NCBI GenBank assembly: GCA_028280455.1
Contig: JANQLT010000081.1
Location: 1 to 64,000 of the forward strand
DNA length: 64,000 bases
DNA from: Kiloniellales bacterium
Lineage (GTDB): Bacteria; Pseudomonadota; Alphaproteobacteria; Kiloniellales; JAKSDN01
Direction of reading: 5' to 3'
The notes below the pieces were generated by a model that saw only the letters and a list, made by a program, of their open reading frames with translations, was not told the origin of the DNA and ran no database searches. This document shows positions 8,269 through 14,544 of the stretch, in pieces. How positions within the stretch are numbered: position 1 is the first letter of the stretch; each line of letters begins with the position of its first letter. Made by a program: the position numbers and the translations under genes.

Positions 8269-9314
8269 GGCAGGAGCGCCGCCAAGGCGGCCGCGAACCT
8301 GGCGCCGCTGTCCCGCCAGCTCGGCAGCGCCTCGCGGGCGCGCCGGGCCGCCGCGGCGAGATCGGCGTGCGCGGCCGGGTCGGCGATCAGCGGGCGCAGC
8401 GCCTCGGCCAAGGCCGGCGGGTCGTTCGGCGGCACCAGCCGGGCCGCCTTGTCCGGCAGGGCTTCGGGGATCGCGCCGGCCGCCGTGGCGACGATGGGCA
8501 GGCCACGCATCAGGGCCTCGGTCAGGACCATGCCGTAGCCTTCGTGGTGCGAGGCCAGGACGAAGAGATCGGCGCCGTTGTAGAGACGGTTCAAGGCGGG
8601 CTCATCGGCCTCGCCCAGCCAGTCGATACGATTGCCGAGGCCATGCGTGGCGACGAGTGTGTGCAGTCGCTCCGCGCAGCCCGGGTCGCGCGTGTCGCTG
8701 CCGGCGCAGCGCAGGCGCCAGGGGTGGTCCCGCAGCCTCGCCAGGGCCTCGATCAGCACGGCGTGGCCCTTGCGCGGCGTCAGGCTGGCCACGCAGAGCA
8801 GCAGGGGCGCCGCCTCGCCGGAGCCCCTCGCCAAAGGTGCCGGCTCGACGCCCGGCTCGGCGACGCGGATGCGCTCGGCCGGCACGCCGTAGTCGCGCAG
8901 GCCGAGTGCCGTGTGCCGGCTGGTCGTGACGACCCCGGCAACTTGCGACAGTGCCGCGCGCTCGCTGTCGAAGAGGCGCGCGCTGGTCGCCGCATCGAGT
9001 CCGGTCTCCTCGGCGAGCGGATGGTGGACCAGGGCGATCAGGCGGAGGCGTTCGCTGTGTAGCGCGACTTCCGTCGGCAGAACACCGAGCGCCAGGCCGT
9101 CGATCACCACGGCGGCGCCGTTCGGCAGCGTGGCGAGCAGGTCCGCCGCCGCGGCGCGCGCGGTTTCGTTCGGGAAGGGGAAGCCGTTGGGCAGGGCATG
9201 CTCCGTGGCGCTCCAGCCGGCGTCGCGGAGCGCGGCGACGACGCGCCGGTCGTAGAGGAAGCCGCCGCTGCGGGTCTCGGGATCGCCGGGCAGCACGAAA
9301 TGCAGGGAGCGCAC
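8265..9314 (-). CDS. GT4-family glycosyltransferase
   Basis: A 349-residue GT-B fold enzyme. The N-terminal half starts SLHFVLPGDPETRSGGFLYDRR. The C-terminal nucleotide-sugar domain has VASLTPRKGHAVLIEAL near residue 200 and the family signature HHEGYGMVLTEALMRGLPIVATAAGAIPE with the EX7E-type glutamates. There is no signal peptide, so it is likely cytosolic. It sits 6 bp downstream of the PTPS homologue and is coupled to the methyltransferase. Glycosylation of a small metabolite is a reasonable inference, since no polysaccharide export genes accompany it. Confidence 0.87.
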   Translation of the reverse strand: MRSLHFVLPGDPETRSGGFLYDRRVVAALRDAGWSATEHALPNGFPFPNETARAAAADLLATLPNGAAVVIDGLALGVLPTEVALHSERLRLIALVHHPLAEETGLDAATSARLFDSERAALSQVAGVVTTSRHTALGLRDYGVPAERIRVAEPGVEPAPLARGSGEAAPLLLCVASLTPRKGHAVLIEALARLRDHPWRLRCAGSDTRDPGCAERLHTLVATHGLGNRIDWLGEADEPALNRLYNGADLFVLASHHEGYGMVLTEALMRGLPIVATAAGAIPEALPDKAARLVPPNDPPALAEALRPLIADPAAHADLAAAARRAREALPSWRDSGARFAAALAALLP

Positions 9315-9320
9315 GCCCGC

Positions 9321-9725
9321 CTAGCGCTCCAGCGGGCCTTCGTAGGCGGCCCAAGCGAGGTGGGATTCCCGCAGGCTCACCTTCATGGAGTCCAGGTCCT
9401 TGGCGCCGGGGCCGAGCGCGCCCTCGGCGATGGCCGCGGCCAGGCGGTCGAAGACCAGGCGGGCCAGGAACTCGGTCGTGGTGTTCTCGCCGGCGAGCTC
9501 GGGCAGCGAGTCCAGGTTCTGGTAGTCGAGCGGTGCCAGCACGGCGCGCAAGGTCTCGCGGGCGCGGCCGATGTCGACCACGATGCCGTCGGCGTCCAGA
9601 TCGGCGCGGCGAAACGCGACGTCGACGATGTAGGTCGCGCCATGCAGGCCTTGTGCCGGGCCGAAGACCTCGCCGCTCAGGCTGTGCGCGATCATCATGT
9701 GGTCGCGGACGGTCACGCTGTACAT
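9321..9725 (-). CDS. 6-pyruvoyltetrahydropterin synthase/QueD-family protein with altered active site
   Basis: A 134-residue protein with the T-fold pattern of the PTPS/QueD family: RDHMMIAHSL (first zinc His), LHGATYIVDV, VVDIGRARETLRAVLAPLDYQNL, the NTTTEFLA segment with the conserved Glu, and SLRESHLAWAAYEG. The catalytic Cys that precedes HGH by four residues in QueD/PTPS is Ala here, and the second His of HGH is Ala (HGAT). The enzyme therefore lacks the usual catalytic nucleophile and one zinc ligand. It probably binds a pterin-like substrate but should not perform the standard reaction. It lies 3 bp after the MDR dehydrogenase and 6 bp before the glycosyltransferase. Confidence 0.85.
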   Translation of the reverse strand: MYSVTVRDHMMIAHSLSGEVFGPAQGLHGATYIVDVAFRRADLDADGIVVDIGRARETLRAVLAPLDYQNLDSLPELAGENTTTEFLARLVFDRLAAAIAEGALGPGAKDLDSMKVSLRESHLAWAAYEGPLER

Positions 9726-9728
9726 GGC

Positions 9729-10706
9729 TCAGGTCCCGTAGCGGATGCGGTGGCAGAGCACGCCCGGCGGGTCGCCGGCGAGCTGCTGCATCAGCGCGGG
9801 CAGCTCGGCGAAGGGGCTCTCGCCGGAGATCAGCAGATCGAAGCGCGAGTCGGCGAGCAGCGCCAGGGCGAGGGCGAGCCGGCGCCGGTGGCTCCAGCGC
9901 GCGCGCCGCTCGGGCGGCAGCCGCGAGACCTGCGAGCTGCGGATGGTCAGGCGCTTGGCGTGGAACTCGGCGCCCAGGGGCAGGCCGACCGTGCAGTCGC
10001 CGTACCAGCTCAGCTCGACGATGCGCGCCTCGGCACCGGCCAGGGACAGCGCCGTGACCAGGCCGCCCGGATCGCCGCTGGCGTGAAACACCAGGTCGAG
10101 GTCGTGCGGCGCGGCCTCGGGCTGGGCGAAGCCGAGCCCCAGGGTCTCGGCGATGCCGGCCTTCCCGCCTTGGCGGTCGACCAGGGTCACTTGGCAGCCC
10201 GGCACCTCGGCGGCCAGGGCCGCGACGAGGCAGCCGACCGTGCCGGCGCCGATCACGGCGATGCGGTCGCCGGGCCCGGGCGCGCCGTCCCACAGGCCGG
10301 TGACGGCGGTCTCCATGTTGGCGGCGAGCACGGCCCGTTCCGGCGGCAGCGCCTCGGGCAGCGGCAGCAGCTCGTGGGCCGCGACGACGTAGGCGTCCTG
10401 GTGCGGGTAGAGGCAGAAGACGGCGCGGTCCCGCAGCGCCGCCGGGCCGGCTTCGACCCGGCCGACGTTGGCGTAGCCGTACTTGACCGGGAAGGGCAGC
10501 TCGCCGGCCTGGTGCGGCGCGCGCATGCTGGCGGCCTGGCTTTCCGGGACGCGCCCGGCGAAGACCAGGGTCTCGCTGCCGCGGCTGATGCCGCTGTAGA
10601 GCGTGCGCACCAGGGCCTCCTCGGGCCCGGGCTCGGGCAGGGGCTCGCGGCGGATCTCGCCGCGGCCCCGGGCGACGCTCCAGAATGCCTGCGCCTCGTG
10701 GCTCAC
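9729..10706 (-). CDS. Medium-chain (zinc-type) alcohol dehydrogenase-like oxidoreductase
   Basis: A 325-residue MDR-superfamily protein. The N-terminal GroES-like segment contains YSGISRGSETLVF and KYGYANVGRVE. The Rossmann NAD(P) site is IAVIGAGTVGCLVAALAAEV near residue 150, followed by VTLVDR. The classic catalytic-zinc Cys/His pattern (GHE) is not visible, and the four-Cys structural zinc loop is absent; the sequence resembles the branch that includes BchC. It overlaps FkbM upstream (ATGA) and the PTPS homologue follows 3 bp later. Likely oxidises or reduces an alcohol on the cluster metabolite. Confidence 0.82.
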   Translation of the reverse strand: MSHEAQAFWSVARGRGEIRREPLPEPGPEEALVRTLYSGISRGSETLVFAGRVPESQAASMRAPHQAGELPFPVKYGYANVGRVEAGPAALRDRAVFCLYPHQDAYVVAAHELLPLPEALPPERAVLAANMETAVTGLWDGAPGPGDRIAVIGAGTVGCLVAALAAEVPGCQVTLVDRQGGKAGIAETLGLGFAQPEAAPHDLDLVFHASGDPGGLVTALSLAGAEARIVELSWYGDCTVGLPLGAEFHAKRLTIRSSQVSRLPPERRARWSHRRRLALALALLADSRFDLLISGESPFAELPALMQQLAGDPPGVLCHRIRYGT

Positions 10707-11497
10707 GGGGCGAGCTGGGCGTAGACGTCGCCCGAGCGGGAGCCCGGCGGCAGGCTGTCGAGCGCCGCCCGCAGGCCGGCGGCGTCGCGCCAGACTGCGA
10801 AGCGCAGGCGCGGCCGCTCGCCCAGGCTGAGGTTGAAGCGATAGTCGCCCAGCGCGGCGAGGCGGTCGAGGCAGGCCCGGGCGACCGGCAGCGCCGCCGG
10901 CAGCACCTCGAAGCAGAGCCGGGGCAGGGGCCGGCTCAGCCCGGCCAGGACCTCGGCTTCCGCGCCCTCGACGTCGATCTTGCAGAAGGCCGGCAGGCCG
11001 TGGCGCTCGATCAGAACGTCGAGCGTCGTGGTCTCGACCGGCAGGCGGCCGTCCCAGGCGACGCCGGCGAAGCCCTCGGTCGGCTTCACCCGCGCGATCC
11101 AGGACTCCGAGAGCGTCGAGACCGTGGGCGTCGCCGTGCTGGTGTGGAGCACCGCCCGCCCCGGCCGCGCGCCCAGCGCCAGCCTCGACAGCGTGACGTC
11201 GTCGCGCCGGCCGTAGAGCCGCCGCAGGAAGGCCGCGAAGTCCGGCTGCGGCTCGACCGCGACGACCCGTGCGCCGAGCGACAGCCAGGCCGCCGTGTGG
11301 TTGCCGAGATGGGCGCCGATATCGAAGCAGAGATCGCCCGGCTCGACGAAAGGCCGGTAGAAGGCGACCCGCTCGCGCTGCCGCCAGGGCCTGAGGCGAT
11401 AGATCGCCAGGGAGCGGGCAAAGCCGGCCCAGCGCCGCAGGCTCGTGCCCGCGCCCCCCGGTGCCGTCTTTGCCGCCTCTGCCGCGAGCGTCGCCAT
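10703..11497 (-). CDS. FkbM-family methyltransferase
   Basis: A 264-residue protein with the FkbM methyltransferase layout: CFDIGAHLGNHTAAWLSLGARVVAVEPQPDF (motif I plus acidic beta2), a middle ETTTLDVLIERHGLPAFCKIDVEGAEAEVLAGL with the characteristic DVEGAE, and a C-terminal beta-rich part. The family O-methylates sugars, polyketides and lipids. It sits 2 bp after yceI and overlaps the dehydrogenase start, within the minus-strand operon. Together with the class I methyltransferase at 7480 it provides two methylation steps for the pathway. Confidence 0.87.
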   Translation of the reverse strand: MATLAAEAAKTAPGGAGTSLRRWAGFARSLAIYRLRPWRQRERVAFYRPFVEPGDLCFDIGAHLGNHTAAWLSLGARVVAVEPQPDFAAFLRRLYGRRDDVTLSRLALGARPGRAVLHTSTATPTVSTLSESWIARVKPTEGFAGVAWDGRLPVETTTLDVLIERHGLPAFCKIDVEGAEAEVLAGLSRPLPRLCFEVLPAALPVARACLDRLAALGDYRFNLSLGERPRLRFAVWRDAAGLRAALDSLPPGSRSGDVYAQLAP

Positions 11498-11499
11498 GG

Positions 11500-12087
11500 C
11501 TACTGCTTGATCGCCTCCAGCTCGATGATGACCTGCACCTCGTCGCCGACGAAGCCGTTCTCGACGGCGTAGGTCATGCCGAAGTCGCTGCGCTTGATCG
11601 TGGTGCGCGCCGAGATGCCGAGCACCGGCCGCTTGTGGCCGAAGGGATAGACGCCGGACTTGTTCAAGGTGACGTCGAGCGTCACCGGCCGCGTGACGCC
11701 GAGCAGGGTCAGGTCGCCGGTGACCGTGCCGGCCGTGTCGCTGCTCGGCGTGGCGGCGGTGCCGACGAAGACGATCTCGGGGTGGTCGTCGACGTCCAGG
11801 AAGTCGGCGTTGCGGACATGCTCGTCGCGCTTGTCGTGGTTCGAGAAGATGCTCTCCGCCTCGATCACGACCTCGAGGTCCGACAGGCTTTGCGTCGCCT
11901 CGTCGTAGCGGAAGCTGCCTTCCACCTCGAGGAACTGGCCCAGCGTATCGGCGTAGCCGATGTGCCGGACCAAGAAGGCGACGGCGACATGCTCTTCGTC
12001 GATCTCGTAGAGCGCCGGCTCCGCCGAGGCCGGGGCGGCGAGCAGCAGGCCGGTAGCGAAGGCGAGCGCCGATACGCGCAGCGTCAT
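11500..12087 (-). CDS. YceI-family periplasmic lipocalin-like protein
   Basis: The ATG at 12087 gives 195 residues. An N-terminal signal peptide (ALAFATGLLLAAPASA) is followed by the YceI domain: YEIDEEHVAVAFLVRHIGYAD, SNHDKRDEHVRNADFLDV, FVGT..., and TRTTIKRSDFGM-like C-terminal strands. YceI proteins form a lipocalin-like barrel that binds isoprenoid or amphipathic ligands in the periplasm. Its ATG overlaps the CDP-alcohol phosphatidyltransferase stop. A periplasmic binding protein inside this operon suggests that a lipophilic or exported intermediate is involved; this is inference. Confidence 0.9.
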   Translation of the reverse strand: MTLRVSALAFATGLLLAAPASAEPALYEIDEEHVAVAFLVRHIGYADTLGQFLEVEGSFRYDEATQSLSDLEVVIEAESIFSNHDKRDEHVRNADFLDVDDHPEIVFVGTAATPSSDTAGTVTGDLTLLGVTRPVTLDVTLNKSGVYPFGHKRPVLGISARTTIKRSDFGMTYAVENGFVGDEVQVIIELEAIKQ

Positions 12088-12833
12088 GTAGTGCTCCTGT
12101 TCCTGATGAGCCAGAGGAGGTCGAGGCCGAAGGAGGCGCTGAGGGCGGCCAGGCCGAGGCCGGCGAGCCAGGGCGCCAACAAGGGAGATAGGCTCGGCGC
12201 CAGGCAGGCGATCAGCAGCACGGCCTGGACCACGAAGACCGCCTTGCGGCGGCCGCTCGGCGGCAAGGGACGGCGCAGCGCCGGCCAGAGCAGGACGGCG
12301 GCGACGAAGCCGTAGCGCCAGAGGCCGGCGAGCAGGATCCAGGGTCCGGCCTTGCCGACCGCCGCGACCAGCAGGGCCAGCACCAGCATGAAGAGGGCGT
12401 CGGCCTCCAGGTCGAAGCGGGCGCCGAAGCCTGACGCCTCGCGGTAGCGCCGGGCCAGCCAGCCGTCGAAGCCGTCGAGGACCAGGGCCGCCGTGGCCAG
12501 CGCGACCAGGCTCCAGGCGAGCGCCCCGCTCCAGGGCTGCGCGACCAGGGCGGCGGCCAGCACGCAGGTGAAGGCCAGGCGCGTGGCGGTGACGGTGTTG
12601 GCGCGGCCGAAGCGCCGGCCCGGCAGCCAGCGCGGCAGCAGCGCGAGCAGCGGCGCCGCGCCGAGCAGGAAGAGCAGCGCGGCCGTCAGCGGAAAGGCCG
12701 GCCCGAGGCCGCCGGCGTGGCCGATCGCCGCGCCGATGCCGAGCGCCAGCAGCGCGCCGGCGCCGAGGCCCAGAGTCGCGCTGGCGCGCAGGCTGCGCTG
12801 GCTCGGCAGGTCGGGGACTCGCAAGGACGCCAT
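12084..12833 (-). CDS. CDP-alcohol phosphatidyltransferase family membrane protein
   Basis: A 249-residue polytopic protein, first gene of the minus-strand operon. The family motif is complete: DGFDGWLARR then GARFDLEADA, matching D-x2-D-G-x2-A-R-x(7-8)-G-x3-D-x3-D. About six hydrophobic helices surround it. Such enzymes transfer a phospho-alcohol between CDP-activated lipid and an alcohol acceptor. It is longer at the N-terminus than typical PgsA (~185 residues), with two extra helices before the motif. The acceptor is unknown. Its placement with YceI, and divergent from the sulfatase-like enzyme at 12898, suggests membrane-linked or phosphodiester chemistry. Confidence 0.87.
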   Translation of the reverse strand: MASLRVPDLPSQRSLRASATLGLGAGALLALGIGAAIGHAGGLGPAFPLTAALLFLLGAAPLLALLPRWLPGRRFGRANTVTATRLAFTCVLAAALVAQPWSGALAWSLVALATAALVLDGFDGWLARRYREASGFGARFDLEADALFMLVLALLVAAVGKAGPWILLAGLWRYGFVAAVLLWPALRRPLPPSGRRKAVFVVQAVLLIACLAPSLSPLLAPWLAGLGLAALSASFGLDLLWLIRNRSTT

Positions 12834-12897
12834 GGCAGGGGCATTCTAGCCTCGAAGCGGCGGCAAGGGCCATGGCGGATCAGGGACTTACGGAAAG

Positions 12898-14544
12898 GTG
12901 ATGGCGGATTCGGGAGCGTCATCGCGCGGCCCGGCGGGCGTCCTCTGGGCGCTGCTCGCGCTGTTCTGGCTCAACGCCAGCTTGAGCTTCCAGAACCTCT
13001 GGCCGACGCCTTGGGTGCGCCTGGTGCCCGAGCTCGCGGCCGAGCTCTTCGCGGTCCTGGCGCTCTGCGGCCTCGCCGGTCTCGCTCGATGGCGTATCGG
13101 CGCATGGATGCTCCGCGTGCTGGCCCTGGTCTGGCTGCTGGGGATCGTGCTGCGCTATGTGGAGGTGACCGCCGGTCCCCTGTTCGGCCGACCGCTCAAC
13201 ATCTATTGGGACCTGGACCACGTGCCGAACCTGCTGGTGCTGTTCTGGCAGGCCGCGGGACCGGTCCAGTTCAGTCTTGCCGCCCTCGGCCTGCTCCTGC
13301 TTCTCGCGCTTCTCTACAAGCTCAACCTCGCCGCCTTGCGCGTGCTGGCGGCGGCGCGCGGTGGTGCTGCGGTCCTGTTCGCTTTGCTCGGGCTTCTGGG
13401 GCTGGGCGCCTACGCCACCATCTACCTGCCGGGGACCACGGCGGTTCGGTCGGCCTTCGCGATCCCCGCCCCGCTGATCGCCGCCAAGCACATCGGCTTC
13501 GCGCGCGATGTGTGGCGCTTGAAGGCGGCCGGCCCGGCCGCGCTCGACGCGCTCTTCGGTCCGGCGCCGGAGGTGACCGCCGACCTTGCCGGCTACGGCG
13601 GCGAAGACGTCACCGTCGTGTTCCTGGAGTCCTACGGCACGACGCTGTTCGACCACGAGAAGCACTGGCCCGCGGCGGAGCCGGCCTTCCGCGCCTTCCA
13701 GGCGCGCGTGTCGGAAGCGGGCTGGCACGCGGTCTCGCGCCGCCTGGTCTCGCCGACCTTCGGCGGCGGCTCCTGGTGGGCACACGGCACGCTGCTCAGC
13801 GGCGTGTCCCTGGCCGACCAGACCGCCTACAGCCTCTACCTGGCCAGCGGCCGCGAGACGCTGGTGCACCGCTTCAAGCAGGCCGGCTACCGCGCGCTCG
13901 CTTTTCAGCCCGGCATCCAACGCGCCTGGCCCGAGGGCGCCTTCTTCGGCTTCGACGAGATTCGGGACGCGGCGGCGCTCGACTACGCCGGGCCGGCCTT
14001 CGGCTACTGGCGCATCCCGGACCAGGTCACCTTGCAGCGCTATTCGCGGGCGGCGGCCGATGGCGAGTCGCCGCTCTTCGCCCTGGTCGTGCTGATCATG
14101 AGCCACATGCCGTTCCAGCCCTTGCCGCCCTATCACGCCGACTGGTCCCGGCTCGACGAGACGCCGCCCTACGACCCGGCGGCGGCCGAGGCCGTCAACG
14201 CGACGCCGCCGGACTGGAGCGATCTCAATGGCGCCTACGTCGCGGCCATGGGCCATCTGCACGTCATGCTGGGCGACTGGCTGGCCGAGCAGGTGACGCG
14301 CCCCGGGCTGGTCGTGCTGATCGGCGACCACCAGCCGCCGGCGCTGGTGGCGGGCGAGAAGCAGCCCTGGACCGTGCCGATCCACATCCTCGCCAAGGAT
14401 CCCGCGCGCCTGGCGCCCTTCGAGCGGCTGGGCTATCGGCCGGGGCTGTTCCCGCAGCCGGGCAGCGAGCAGCCGATGGCCCGGGTCTTCGAGGACTTGC
14501 TCAAGGCCGGGGATTCGCGTAGCGCAGGCGGCGCCGCCCGGTGA
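12898..14544 (+). CDS. Sulfatase/LTA-synthase-like membrane enzyme
   Basis: A 548-residue protein. About four N-terminal membrane helices (residues 14-190) precede an extracytoplasmic alkaline-phosphatase-superfamily domain. Motifs: VVFLESYG (metal Glu), SPTFGGGSWWAHGTLLSG with the Ser/Thr nucleophile region near residue 290, IMSHMPF, and VVLIGDHQPP (metal Asp-His). This order matches LtaS/OpgB-type phosphoglycerol transferases and related sulfatases. It starts 64 bp from the divergent CDP-alcohol phosphatidyltransferase. Its end overlaps the convergent GH17-GT2 gene by 44 bp. It could add phosphoglycerol or phospho-alcohol groups to a periplasmic glucan, or hydrolyse a phospho/sulfo ester; sequence alone does not decide. 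Confidence 0.82.
   Translation: MMADSGASSRGPAGVLWALLALFWLNASLSFQNLWPTPWVRLVPELAAELFAVLALCGLAGLARWRIGAWMLRVLALVWLLGIVLRYVEVTAGPLFGRPLNIYWDLDHVPNLLVLFWQAAGPVQFSLAALGLLLLLALLYKLNLAALRVLAAARGGAAVLFALLGLLGLGAYATIYLPGTTAVRSAFAIPAPLIAAKHIGFARDVWRLKAAGPAALDALFGPAPEVTADLAGYGGEDVTVVFLESYGTTLFDHEKHWPAAEPAFRAFQARVSEAGWHAVSRRLVSPTFGGGSWWAHGTLLSGVSLADQTAYSLYLASGRETLVHRFKQAGYRALAFQPGIQRAWPEGAFFGFDEIRDAAALDYAGPAFGYWRIPDQVTLQRYSRAAADGESPLFALVVLIMSHMPFQPLPPYHADWSRLDETPPYDPAAAEAVNATPPDWSDLNGAYVAAMGHLHVMLGDWLAEQVTRPGLVVLIGDHQPPALVAGEKQPWTVPIHILAKDPARLAPFERLGYRPGLFPQPGSEQPMARVFEDLLKAGDSRSAGGAAR

Noticed and set aside
7480-14544. The two convergent overlaps (7480-7523 and 14501-14544) are both exactly 44 bp
   Set aside because: The overlapping sequences are unrelated, so I take the equal length as coincidence.
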